33,194 bases of DNA from Albidovulum sp. (GCA_015491895.1 WFVA01000158.1:1-33194), one strand, 5' to 3'. Counted from the stretch's first letter, positions 25,051 through 33,112 are shown. The notes: generated by a model from the letters alone, not told the origin. Made by a program: numbers and translations.

Positions 25051-26730
25051 TCATTCGTTGATCACCATCTTCAATATGCCTCGTTCGGAAATCTCGTAGG
25101 AAAGGTGGCGCCCGTTCGCGGGCTGCCCCTGTGCGGTAAGGCGCAGCGCGGGCCTGCCGGGGCGCAGGCGCTCGAGGCCGATCAGGGTGCCATCAGGGCC
25201 GTAGCGGAAGCGGTCCTGCCAGGAGGCGGAGAAGTGCAGCAGCGGATCGAAGGGGATCTTGCGGGCGCGGGCGTCGTAATCGACGGCGGCCAGGCGCATG
25301 CCGCCGCCGGGCGCTGGTTCGTAGCGGCGCTTCTGATGGGTGGGGAAGCTGACCGAGACGAAGGCCGGGGCGCTCCAGTAGGCGCCGTTATGGGCGAATA
25401 CCCCGATATCGACGCGGCTGCTGGTGCGCGGATCACCGGGCAGGATCCGGCGTTCCTCCTGCCAGTCGAGGGTGATGCGGGCGCGGCTTCCCCGTTCATC
25501 GAGCGGGGTGATTCGCACCCGCCCGGGATCGCCGCGCAGCAGCACCCAGCGGAAGGTGAGGGGGCGGCCATTGGGATCGCGCGTCCGGCCCGCGGAGATC
25601 ACCATTTCCTTTTCCCATTCGGGCCCGCGCCAGATGCGGGCGATGGCGGCGGGGGTGGTGAAGAGGCGCTCCGAGCGGGCAAGAAGCCCGGCGCGGGGGG
25701 CGAAATCCTCGCTTTCCACCGAAAGCACCACCTGGGGCGGGATGGTGCCGGGGGTGAGGCTGTTGGCCAGCGCCATCATGCGGGTGGGATTGATTGCGCT
25801 CTTGTCAAACGCGGTGGGGTGGGCGGCGCCGGAGAGATAGGCATCGTCCGAGCGCACCGCCGTCTGGGCGCGGCGAAACACCATCTGCACAGTGGGCGCC
25901 ACCAGGTGCTCGGCCTCGAGGCGGGCGCGGGTCTGCGGCGTGAAGCTTGCGAGGATGAGCGCCACCGCTTCGAGGAAGGGGCGATCGGAGCCCGAAGAGC
26001 CCTGGCTGATCAGCATGTAGGGCCAGTTGGCGGGGAAGCGATCGGCGGCATCGTGATCGCGGTGCTCGGGATAGATGTAGATGTGGTTGGCGGCGTAGGT
26101 CTGGTAGGCGCGGAAGGGGCCGTCCGGCTTTGTCATGGCGTGGCGGGGCAGGCTGCGCGCCCTGGGGCCGGCGGTGTAGGCGGTGGAGGAATTGCCGATG
26201 GTGATGGCGGGAAAGAGGATGGTTTCGGCCAACCCGTAATCGAGATTGTGCTTCAGCAGATCGGGGCCGTAGCGAACGGGGGTGATTTGCGGGAATTTCC
26301 CGAGCGACAGGGGGGAATGGCCCCGGTCGCGGTTGTCGTAAAGGACGCCGGCCAGCCCGGCGGCGCGCCCCTGCGCGGTGAGGCGGGAGAGATAGAGCGC
26401 GGCGCCGCGCTCGAGCTTGCGGCCGTAGGGGCGCGCATCCGCGCCGGCGCGGGAAAGATCGGCAAGCGCAACGAAGCGGCGCAGGGCCGGCACCCACAGG
26501 AGATTGCGGAGGGCGAGCGCCAGCCCGTCGGGGCCGGGGATGGCCACTTCGGCCCGCCCGCCCTTGGCTTCTGCGCTTTGCGAGGCCGGCTTGCGGGGAG
26601 CAGGCTGCACCTGGGGCAGGGGGGGCGCTTCGCCCGGTTCTGCGGGGAATGACGCAGATTGCCCGGCCGCGGGCCGTGATGGGGCAAGCGGGATCAGGAA
26701 CAGGAGAAGAATGCCGGCGAATAGACGCAT
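25051..26730 (-). CDS. Secreted protein of unknown function
   Basis: I do not recognise a family with certainty. From ATG 26730 the product has 559 residues with a signal peptide (MRLFAGILLLFLIPLAPSRP, cleavage near AAGQS), a proline/alanine-rich linker to about residue 55, then a large globular part with distinctive segments YDNRDRGHSPLSLGKFPQIT, NHIYIYPEHRDHDAADRFPA and LISQGSSGSDRPFLEAVALI. Near residues 390-440, VISAGRTRDPNGRPLTFRWV looks like a PKD/cadherin-like beta-sandwich. No glycosidase, lyase or sorting-tail motif is evident. The frame is open 37 codons further upstream but lacks a signal there. It converges on the kinase gene with a 24-base gap. A role in polysaccharide or surface biology is suggested only by location. 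Confidence 0.75.
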   Translation of the reverse strand: MRLFAGILLLFLIPLAPSRPAAGQSASFPAEPGEAPPLPQVQPAPRKPASQSAEAKGGRAEVAIPGPDGLALALRNLLWVPALRRFVALADLSRAGADARPYGRKLERGAALYLSRLTAQGRAAGLAGVLYDNRDRGHSPLSLGKFPQITPVRYGPDLLKHNLDYGLAETILFPAITIGNSSTAYTAGPRARSLPRHAMTKPDGPFRAYQTYAANHIYIYPEHRDHDAADRFPANWPYMLISQGSSGSDRPFLEAVALILASFTPQTRARLEAEHLVAPTVQMVFRRAQTAVRSDDAYLSGAAHPTAFDKSAINPTRMMALANSLTPGTIPPQVVLSVESEDFAPRAGLLARSERLFTTPAAIARIWRGPEWEKEMVISAGRTRDPNGRPLTFRWVLLRGDPGRVRITPLDERGSRARITLDWQEERRILPGDPRTSSRVDIGVFAHNGAYWSAPAFVSVSFPTHQKRRYEPAPGGGMRLAAVDYDARARKIPFDPLLHFSASWQDRFRYGPDGTLIGLERLRPGRPALRLTAQGQPANGRHLSYEISERGILKMVINE

Positions 26731-26920
26731 TGCACTATCTTGAATGAGCCGCCCCGGGTTGACCAGCCCTTTACGATTGCCGGAAAGCCCTTGTGAGGCT
26801 CTGCATGGCATGATGCACAGCGATGTGCGCGTTGGCATCATGATAGGGCTTGTGAGATTGAAAGGACCGGATAATGAACCGGCAGTAGTTCATGATCCGA
26901 ATATGCGCGCCGTTAGGCGG
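26731..26920. other. Upstream region of the secreted-protein gene, no gene seen
   Basis: No reading frame here has a recognisable family match. It should contain the leftward promoter of the 559-residue secreted protein. Palindromic strings such as GCATGGCATGATGC near 26802 are visible but unassigned. Its base composition is closer to the decayed transposase on its right than to the genes on its left. Confidence 0.35.
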
Positions 26921-26929
26921 GGGAGGCCG

Positions 26930-27108
26930 GGCACTCATCATGCAGAGGAGTTCCCGCAGCTGCGCAAGCGCTACTGGAAAAATGGCTCTGGGCCCGGGGT
27001 TGTTTCTGGAGCATTTCCTGAAATTCCATGGACGATACCATCATGCAGCACTTGGAATTACATTCCAGACGCGATGCTATCGGCATCAACTGGCAACGCT
27101 CCGCTTGA
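26930..27108 (+). pseudogene. Decayed IS200/IS605-type TnpA transposase, C-terminal remnant
   Basis: Translating across frames restores an IS200-like TnpA C terminus: EEFPQLRKRYW from 26945, then after a frame change LWARGCFWSIS, a TGA, and NSMDDTIMQHLELHSRRDAI ending at a stop at 27106-27108. Intact relatives read roughly FPxLRKRYWGxHLWARGYF followed by a (V/I)TDDxIxQYLE helix, so the frameshift and internal stop mark decay. The N-terminal HUH motif and catalytic Tyr are not found here. The remnant ends 18 bases before the flgI stop codon, at the border between the flagellar block and the secreted-protein gene. Confidence 0.6.
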
Positions 27109-27125
27109 TGATGAACAGGCAGATC

Positions 27126-28229
27126 CTACCTCACGACGAATTCCGCATGTAGGGCTCCTGCAGCCTTTATGCTTTTCAAGATGTCGATCATGTCACGTGG
27201 AGTGACGCCCAGTGCATTCAGCCCGGCAATTACTTCGGACAGTGATGCCCCTCCGTTGATCTCTGCAAGTCCCGTCCCCGGCTCTTCGTTGAGAGTGGCG
27301 GTTGTGCGCGGTATTATGACCGTTTCTCCTTTCGAGAAAGGGTTTGGCTGAACGACAAGCGGCTCCTCCTCAATGCGTAGCGTGAGATTGCCCTGGGAAA
27401 CCGCAACACGTGAGATCCTCACATCTTCACCAAGCACGATCGTGCCCGAGCGCTGATCGACGACCACGCGTGCCTTTCGTTGAGGCTCTACAAGTATATT
27501 CTCTATCCGCGATAATGCATGCGCGGGGGAGCGCATGCCGGTGGAAGCGATATCAAGCATCACTGTGCCGGAATCCAGCATCATCGCGACAGGTTTCATG
27601 AAATCCGTATTGATTGCCGTTTCAATGCGTGCGGCAGTCGTGAAATCGGGGTTGCGCAATGCCATTCGCAATTGCTTTAGGCCGGAGAAATCGAAGTCGA
27701 TTTCACGTTCGATTCTTGCCCCGGAGGGGATTGAGCCCGATGTGGGAACCCCTTCGACAACGCTGGAGCCATCACCGCTTGCAGAAGCACCTCCGGCGAT
27801 TACTGTTCCTTGGGCTACAGCATATATTTGACCGTCGGCCGCGTTGAGAGGTGTCATGACTAGCGTGCCACCAAGAAGGCTTTTGGCATCGCCGATCGCA
27901 GAAACGGTTACATCGATCCGGCTGCCAGCACGGGCAAAAGGAGGCAGTTCCGCAGTTACAAAAACGGCGGCTACATTCTTTGGCCGGAATTGCTCTCCTG
28001 TGATATTTACGCCCAACCTTTCAAGCATGTTGGACATGATCTCTTCCGTGAAAGGCGAGTTGCGCAGGCCGTCTCCGGTGCCATTGAGGCCCACGACGAG
28101 GCCGTATCCGATAAGATCATTACCGCGCACGCCATCGAATTCCACAAGATCCTTGATGCGTATGGGCTCGGCCAGGAGCTCCAACGGCAGGAGGATGAGG
28201 CCGATCAGTATGTAGATGAATTTCATCAT
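27126..28229 (-). CDS. flgI: Flagellar basal-body P-ring protein FlgI
   Basis: The 367-residue periplasmic P-ring subunit, which forms the bushing around the flagellar rod in the peptidoglycan layer. A signal peptide (MMKFIYILIGLILLPLELLA) precedes EPIRIKDLVEFDGVRGNDLI and GYGLVVGLNGTGDG, the family start. SNMLERLGVNI, PPFARAGSRIDVTVSAIGDA, SLLGGTLVMTPL, ARVVVDQRSGTIVLGEDVRI and LGVTPRDMIDILKSIKAAGA follow in order. Length is normal. The ATG at 28229 overlaps the flgL stop (ATGA). It is the last flagellar gene on this strand before the IS200-like scar, and codon choice in flgI-flgK is less GC-biased than in the polysaccharide genes. Confidence 0.96.
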   Translation of the reverse strand: MMKFIYILIGLILLPLELLAEPIRIKDLVEFDGVRGNDLIGYGLVVGLNGTGDGLRNSPFTEEIMSNMLERLGVNITGEQFRPKNVAAVFVTAELPPFARAGSRIDVTVSAIGDAKSLLGGTLVMTPLNAADGQIYAVAQGTVIAGGASASGDGSSVVEGVPTSGSIPSGARIEREIDFDFSGLKQLRMALRNPDFTTAARIETAINTDFMKPVAMMLDSGTVMLDIASTGMRSPAHALSRIENILVEPQRKARVVVDQRSGTIVLGEDVRISRVAVSQGNLTLRIEEEPLVVQPNPFSKGETVIIPRTTATLNEEPGTGLAEINGGASLSEVIAGLNALGVTPRDMIDILKSIKAAGALHAEFVVR

Positions 28230-29236
28230 TTCAAGAAATTGACCAGGGACAGACGGGAAAGGCGGGCGGTGATCGTATAGAGCATTTCAAGATTGCCACG
28301 CACGGCCTCAAGCTCGCCTGCGGTCTTGTAGGGGTCGGCGGAGATCATGTTGGTGCGCGCAATCTCGAGGCTTGTTTCCTTGGCCGAATTTCGAGCCATT
28401 GCGGCCTCGATGCGTGATTCAGCAGCGCCAATGCCCGCACGCTTTTCGGATATCCCGTATTGTGCGGAAAGAATGCGCTCACCTGCATGTTGCATCATGA
28501 TGCGCTGTTCGTGGGGTTTGTTCGAAAGTGCGGCATTGCTGGCCAGGGCTGCAATTGCGAATCCCTTCATGAGTTCGCGTATTTCCGGATCACTTGCTTT
28601 CAGGCCGAGGCTCACTTCTTCACCGTCGCCTAGCCTGAATGGAGTCAGAGAACTGGACGAACCCTGATAGGCCACCGTATCAAATCCGCCCCCAGGAGTA
28701 TCGAACCAGGCATCGATAGCAGATTCGATTCCGGCAGCAGTTGTCTGGCCTGCAATGGCAGCTTGCAGATCCGCCAGGATTGCCTGCCCGCTTGCGAGGG
28801 GTTGCTGATCCGTTGCATCTCCCGCGAGGAGGCTTCTTTCGCCAACTCCCGTATTGAGAACGGAAACGAGAGCGAGAAATTTCTGTTTTGCATCTGCTGC
28901 CGTGTTCACAAGCATCGTGGCATTGCCAGATGTGCCTGCCGTCATCAGGGCCGGTGCCAGATCGTCAGCCAGTGCCTGCGTCTGCCCCAGAACATCCTGC
29001 AAACCCTGGGCGAAACTGGCTGCTTCCGTGGTCGAGAGGCGGATCGATTTCAAGGTAGACAGGTTATGTTCGATGCTCGCCAGTGACCCGAAATCCCCGG
29101 AGACAGCTTTGGCAATATCCGAAAGCTTCCCGCTGGAAAGCTCTTCAGCCAGCCTGTTGAGGTCTGTTTTCAATTGAGCGCCATGCTGACGGAAGAAAAA
29201 TGTCTGGGCCATGTCGCCAACGGATATGTAGCTCAT
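28226..29236 (-). CDS. flgL: Flagellar hook-filament junction protein FlgL
   Basis: A 336-residue flagellin-like junction protein (HAP3), secreted through the flagellar export channel and placed between FlgK and the filament. The N terminus MSYISVGDMAQTFFFRQHGA is the form seen in Rhodobacterales, followed by the coiled-coil LNRLAEELSSGKLSDIAKAV. The C terminus (AAESRIEAAMARNSAKETSL, EIARTNMISADPYKTAGELE) is the matching coiled-coil half, ending VNFLK. The middle domain is variable. It starts three bases after the flgK stop and its own stop overlaps the flgI start, so the three genes form a tight operon. No signal peptide, as expected. Confidence 0.92.
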   Translation of the reverse strand: MSYISVGDMAQTFFFRQHGAQLKTDLNRLAEELSSGKLSDIAKAVSGDFGSLASIEHNLSTLKSIRLSTTEAASFAQGLQDVLGQTQALADDLAPALMTAGTSGNATMLVNTAADAKQKFLALVSVLNTGVGERSLLAGDATDQQPLASGQAILADLQAAIAGQTTAAGIESAIDAWFDTPGGGFDTVAYQGSSSSLTPFRLGDGEEVSLGLKASDPEIRELMKGFAIAALASNAALSNKPHEQRIMMQHAGERILSAQYGISEKRAGIGAAESRIEAAMARNSAKETSLEIARTNMISADPYKTAGELEAVRGNLEMLYTITARLSRLSLVNFLK

Positions 29237-29239
29237 TTT

Positions 29240-30697
29240 CTACATCTCCAATAATGTTTGGATTAGTTCATCGGCTGTCTGGATGATCCGGGCATTCGCT
29301 GAAAATGCCTGCTCCGCAAGAAGCAGTTGCTGCATTTCCTGATCCGTGTCCACGCCGGTTTCGAGTTCCTGTGCCTTGAGAGCATTCAGGCGCCCTTCCG
29401 AGTATACTGCTTCCGATTGAGCGGCCTGATGGCGGCTGGATATTGATGAAAGATAATCAGCGGCCAGTCCCGAGGCAGTTTGCGATGTGCCGGCAAAACT
29501 GCCTGACGCCGGGCTTCTTGTTTGAGTGAGGGCAGTGCTCAGCCCCTGAAGCAACGCCGAATTGCCCACATTGCCAGGCGCTCCTGCACCCAGCCCATCC
29601 CGCAATCGCCACAGGGCACCTCCCGATGCCGGATCAACGAGGGGGTTGAGGGCAAGACGCGATGACAATGCGGTTTCATTTGCCGGTGTGAACACGGCAC
29701 CGGCATCCGTGAAAAGGCCAGGCTGCCCGGGCGAAAGGGTCGGATCAATCGACGGATCCTGAAAGCGTTCGATGAGGTCACGCGCCAATGCATCGAGATC
29801 GGCTTGTGCTTCGACGGCAATATCATCACGAACATTGAACAGTGCTGCCAGGGATCCGCCTCTCATGGAATTGTAGCCGCTCCCCATATCGATCGGCCTG
29901 CCATTGATGGAGATGACGTCAAGGCCTCCGGACGCAACAGTCATTTCCGGAACGATGACCCCCACGGGCGTGAACTCGATTGTTGGCGCCGGCCCGTCAA
30001 GCAACATCTCGCCGCCTTCCGAAATCAAAGCGATCCGGCCGTGATCGCGAGGTATCTGGCGCAGGGGGACTATCTCCGAGATGCTGTCGATCAGGCTTTG
30101 GCGCTGATCGATCAGGGCATTCGCATCATGCCCTGCGCCGCGCAGGGACACGATGTCCGTATTGAGTTCCTCGATTCGTTTCAGGGTGCCGTTCAAACGT
30201 TCCACCAATGTGGAGATCTCGCGATCCGCTTCCATGCGCACACCCTGAATTCGATCGGAAATGGAATTCACATGTGTGACGAGCGAAGATGCCGATTGCA
30301 TGACGTTTTGCAGACGCACTGTCGAATCGGGCCGGCTTGCGGCTTCGATCAATGATGATTCAAATTCTGCCAATCGCGTGCCGAGCGATCCGGGCTGGCC
30401 TGGTATCCCTATGGCATCCTGGATTTGTTCGAGGAACCGGGCTCTTGTCCTGGAATCGCCAACCGATGCATCCGCCAAGCGGCGGTTTGCGATAATGGCG
30501 TGATCCACCTGGCGAGTGACGCCGTCGACCCAGACACCTGCTCCATTTGCCCCCAGTGAACGAGATGACAGTTCGACCTGACGCCGGCCATACCCATCCG
30601 TCATCACGTTGGCGATATTGGAGGATATCGCTTCGGTTGTTCTTGATGCGGCGGTGAGGCCGGAGAGGGCGTTGGACAGTGCGCCGGATATGCTCAT
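29240..30697 (-). CDS. flgK: Flagellar hook-associated protein FlgK
   Basis: A 485-residue hook-associated protein (HAP1) linking hook and filament. The N-terminal rod-type motif SISGALSNALSGLTAASRTT with EAISSNIANVMTDGYGRRQV is present, followed by the FlgK-specific GVWVDGVTRQVDHAIIANRR. The C terminus has LLLAEQAFSANARIIQTADE and LIQTLLEM, the conserved helix shared with FlgE and other axial proteins. GGAAG nine bases before the ATG at 30697 supports the start. It lies 35 bases after flgE. Length is at the short end for the family, as is common in alphaproteobacteria. Confidence 0.95.
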   Translation of the reverse strand: MSISGALSNALSGLTAASRTTEAISSNIANVMTDGYGRRQVELSSRSLGANGAGVWVDGVTRQVDHAIIANRRLADASVGDSRTRARFLEQIQDAIGIPGQPGSLGTRLAEFESSLIEAASRPDSTVRLQNVMQSASSLVTHVNSISDRIQGVRMEADREISTLVERLNGTLKRIEELNTDIVSLRGAGHDANALIDQRQSLIDSISEIVPLRQIPRDHGRIALISEGGEMLLDGPAPTIEFTPVGVIVPEMTVASGGLDVISINGRPIDMGSGYNSMRGGSLAALFNVRDDIAVEAQADLDALARDLIERFQDPSIDPTLSPGQPGLFTDAGAVFTPANETALSSRLALNPLVDPASGGALWRLRDGLGAGAPGNVGNSALLQGLSTALTQTRSPASGSFAGTSQTASGLAADYLSSISSRHQAAQSEAVYSEGRLNALKAQELETGVDTDQEMQQLLLAEQAFSANARIIQTADELIQTLLEM

Positions 30698-30732
30698 GGG
30701 TCAGGCTTCCGTGGTAACCGCAAGGTGCTGAA

Positions 30733-32040
30733 TCAGCGCTTGATGTTGGTTGTTTCCTGCAACATCTCGTCAACCGTCTGGATCACCTTGGCATTGGAGG
30801 AATAGGCGCGCTGGGTCTGGATGAGCGCGGTAAGCTCGGCGGCGACATCGGTTGTCGAACCTTCCCTGGCATAGCCGGCAACGGCTCCGGTGGGCCCGTC
30901 ACCCGCATCCCAGAGAAAGAAGGAACCGCTGTCCGGGGAAACCTGGTAGGTCTGATTGTTGAGCGATATCAGACCATTCGGATTGGGCACATCCACCAGG
31001 GGAATCTGATATATCCGGCGCGTGAATCCTGTGTCATAGGTGGCGGTGATATAGCCTTTGTCATCGATTTCCACGGAGGTCAGATTGCCGACGGGGGAAC
31101 CATCCTTCGTGATGTTTGTCGGCGCGAAGCTGTCGGAAAGCTGGGTGAGACCGTTCGGATCGCCGAGTTTTCCGATGGTCATCGTCAAGGGGCCGCCCGC
31201 GACGTTGAGGGCAAGCTGACCTGTTGTCGGGTCATAGGCGCCGCCGGATATGACACTCACCGAAGCCAGAGTACCACCGCTGGCGCGGCTGGCATCGAAG
31301 GTGATCGTGTATTCTCCGATCACCGCGCCTCCCAATGCCGAGTCCTGGATGCGCATCGTCCAGGTATTGGAGGAGCCCGTCGCGGGAACCGTTGGTGTGA
31401 ATGTGATGTCCAGCGTTTCCGAAGTGCCGAGATTGCCGAAATATTCGACCGAAAGCGGCAGTGGCGAGCCTGAAGCACCGGCCTCGGTTTCGGTTGCCGG
31501 AAGATTTACGCCGAGATTCATGGCGGTTGTCGGATCCCCGGCGGATTGGTTTGCATTGATCACCACGGGTTCGAGGCCGGCGATCGTATCGCGGGGGTAG
31601 ATGTTGATGCTGCCATCGGCCTCGGCCGGCCAGCCGAGGAGGACAAGGCCGGACTCGGTTTTCAGGACACCGTTCGAATCGGTCCTGAAGGAGCCCGTTG
31701 TCGTCATCATCAAGGGGCGATCGCCGATGCTGGCGCCGATGGATACGGCCTCCGTCACCGGCAGCATGCCGCGCCCCGTGATGGCGATATCCATGGCATT
31801 GCTTGTGGAAACGAGCGCGCCATGCTCGTCAATGAGGCGGGTCGTCGTGGCGCGAACCCCGCCAGCGGAGTACATGCCGGATCCCGGATTGTTGTTGATC
31901 ACCATGGCTCCGAAATCGGTTACGGCCCGCTTGTATCCGAAGGTGCTGGAATTGGCGATGTTGTCGGCAATCGTGGCGAGACGGGTCGCGTTGGCATTCA
32001 GGCCGGCCACACCGGCATTGAGCGATGATGAAATGGTCAT
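30733..32040 (-). CDS. flgE: Flagellar hook protein FlgE
   Basis: A 435-residue hook subunit. The N terminus TISSSLNAGVAGLNANATRL with ATIADNIANSSTFGYKRAVT is the axial-protein motif, followed by the hook-specific GGVRATTTRLIDEHGALVST. A Ser/Thr/Gly-rich middle domain (about residues 160-330) is probably the exposed hook surface. The C terminus has AREGSTTDVAAELTALIQTQ and RAYSSNAKVIQTVDEMLQET, the conserved export and assembly helix. AAAGG six bases before ATG 32040 supports the start. The 94-base gap to motB contains a CtrA-like site and the shared upstream 10-mer, so flgE probably has its own promoter and leads the flgE-K-L-I transcript. Confidence 0.94.
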   Translation of the reverse strand: MTISSSLNAGVAGLNANATRLATIADNIANSSTFGYKRAVTDFGAMVINNNPGSGMYSAGGVRATTTRLIDEHGALVSTSNAMDIAITGRGMLPVTEAVSIGASIGDRPLMMTTTGSFRTDSNGVLKTESGLVLLGWPAEADGSINIYPRDTIAGLEPVVINANQSAGDPTTAMNLGVNLPATETEAGASGSPLPLSVEYFGNLGTSETLDITFTPTVPATGSSNTWTMRIQDSALGGAVIGEYTITFDASRASGGTLASVSVISGGAYDPTTGQLALNVAGGPLTMTIGKLGDPNGLTQLSDSFAPTNITKDGSPVGNLTSVEIDDKGYITATYDTGFTRRIYQIPLVDVPNPNGLISLNNQTYQVSPDSGSFFLWDAGDGPTGAVAGYAREGSTTDVAAELTALIQTQRAYSSNAKVIQTVDEMLQETTNIKR

Positions 32041-32089
32041 GCTGCGCCTTTCTGCTGCATCATTTGAATTGAGAGCAGCATTACCGGGC

Positions 32090-32110
32090 GCGGCTTAACA
32101 GGGGGCTAAC
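32090..32110. promoter_or_regulatory. CtrA-like site and shared 10-mer upstream of flgE
   Basis: TTAA-CAGGGGG-CTAAC at 32095-32110 matches TTAA-N7-TTAAC with one mismatch. It overlaps GCGGCTTAAC (32090-32099), a 10-mer that recurs upstream of motB at nearly the same distance (50 bases here, 53 there) from the start codon. CtrA directly or indirectly controls flagellar genes in many alphaproteobacteria; binding here is inference. Confidence 0.4.
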
Positions 32111-32134
32111 AGATAAAATCCACCACAATTTTCA

Positions 32135-32980
32135 TCAGCGATCGCTCCGAAGCAGGATAACCTCCAGGCGGTTGTTCCTGACAGCCATCGGATTCTGAAC
32201 GACGGGCTTGCGGTCCGCATAGCCGGCCACTCGCTCCACCCGCCCGGCTTCAAGGCCGGCCTCTTCCAGCATCTGCCGCATCTTGTCAGCCCGTTGCTGG
32301 GAGAGATCCCAGACAGGATTTTCGCTGATAACCACCGGATAGGCGCGCGTATGGGCGTTTATCGCCACGTGATTTGTCACAAGGCTGAAGATTTCGGGAA
32401 GGATGGCCGTGATATCACGCAGCAATCCCGTCGGTTCGTCGGAATTTTCGTAGAAAAGCGGCTCGGATTCGGTTGCGAATATCTCGATGATCAGCCCTTC
32501 ATCCGTCACCCGAGTGCGGATATGGCGGCGGAGGTTGTCGTCGATCATGCTCTCTCCGCCCGTGCCAAACAATGCCTCCTCGATCTTTTTCAGCGCTTCG
32601 TCCGAGTCCTTGGCAGCCTTTCCGCTCGCCTCGCTCAGGCCGGTATCACCCTTTGCCGCTTCCGCCTCCGAAGGTTTTTCCATTTGTGAGCCGGCGCCGT
32701 TATATGCCATGGTTTCTTCTGTAAAAACGCTGTCGCCGCCAAGTGCGCCATCACCGCCCCCCGAAACCCTGACGGTCGGAATGGTCGGGCTGAAATAATC
32801 CGCCAGCCCCTTGCGCTGCTTTTCCGTTGTTGCATTGAGAAGCCACATCAGCAGAAAGAAGGCCATCATGGCCGTCACGAAATCGGCGTATGCGACTTTC
32901 CATGCGCCACCATGATGCCCGCCGCCACTGACGACCTTCTTCTTCTTGATAATGACCGGCGCATTTGCTTGTGCACCCAT
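32135..32980 (-). CDS. motB: Flagellar motor stator protein MotB
   Basis: A 281-residue stator subunit. A short basic N terminus (APVIIKKKKVV) precedes one membrane helix, VAYADFVTAMMAFFLLMWLL, containing the proton-accepting Asp at residue 33. The plug region ADYFSPTIPTV follows, then a Gly/Ser/acidic linker and an OmpA-like peptidoglycan-binding domain (VAINAHTRAYP, LSQQRADKMRQMLEEAGLEA, VAGYADRKPVVQNPMAVRNN, RLEVILLRSD). ATG 32980 is chosen because GAGG lies seven bases upstream; the frame extends ten codons further. motA is not adjacent: the next gene to the right is a tRNA. The partner must be encoded elsewhere, as in several Rhodobacterales flagellar clusters. Confidence 0.94.
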   Translation of the reverse strand: MGAQANAPVIIKKKKVVSGGGHHGGAWKVAYADFVTAMMAFFLLMWLLNATTEKQRKGLADYFSPTIPTVRVSGGGDGALGGDSVFTEETMAYNGAGSQMEKPSEAEAAKGDTGLSEASGKAAKDSDEALKKIEEALFGTGGESMIDDNLRRHIRTRVTDEGLIIEIFATESEPLFYENSDEPTGLLRDITAILPEIFSLVTNHVAINAHTRAYPVVISENPVWDLSQQRADKMRQMLEEAGLEAGRVERVAGYADRKPVVQNPMAVRNNRLEVILLRSDR

Positions 32981-33026
32981 ACCACCACCTCGATTTTCAC
33001 CCGGGATCATCCGTATCAGGCGAAAA

Positions 33027-33042
33027 TGAAGAGCGGCTTAAC
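33027..33042. promoter_or_regulatory. CtrA-like site upstream of motB containing the shared 10-mer
   Basis: TGAA-GAGCGGC-TTAAC matches TTAA-N7-TTAAC with one mismatch and includes GCGGCTTAAC (33033-33042), identical to the 10-mer upstream of flgE. On the minus strand a sigma-28-like pair, TTAA with GCCTGATA 16 bases later, overlaps this position and is an alternative explanation. Confidence 0.35.
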
Positions 33043-33112
33043 CTCTAAAATTCGAAGGATTATCTCCGATCGTGCCGTCGAGCCGGAAACCCGTCGTTGC
33101 GGGGGAATTTCT

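Noticed and set aside
25105-26652. A 515-codon plus-strand open frame opposite the secreted protein
   Set aside because: The minus-strand frame has a signal peptide, linker and globular segments, while the plus-strand frame is Gly/Ala/His-rich low-complexity sequence typical of a shadow.
10913-26730. A VPLPA-CTERM substrate protein in the locus
   Set aside because: No predicted product ends in a VPLPA-type motif followed by a helix and basic tail; the secreted protein ends ILKMVINE and the barrel ends SFTIRP.
26744-27205. A 153-codon plus-strand open frame before flgI
   Set aside because: Only one segment (EEFPQLRKRYW) has similarity, and the match continues in another frame, so it is a piece of a decayed IS200-type transposase rather than a gene.
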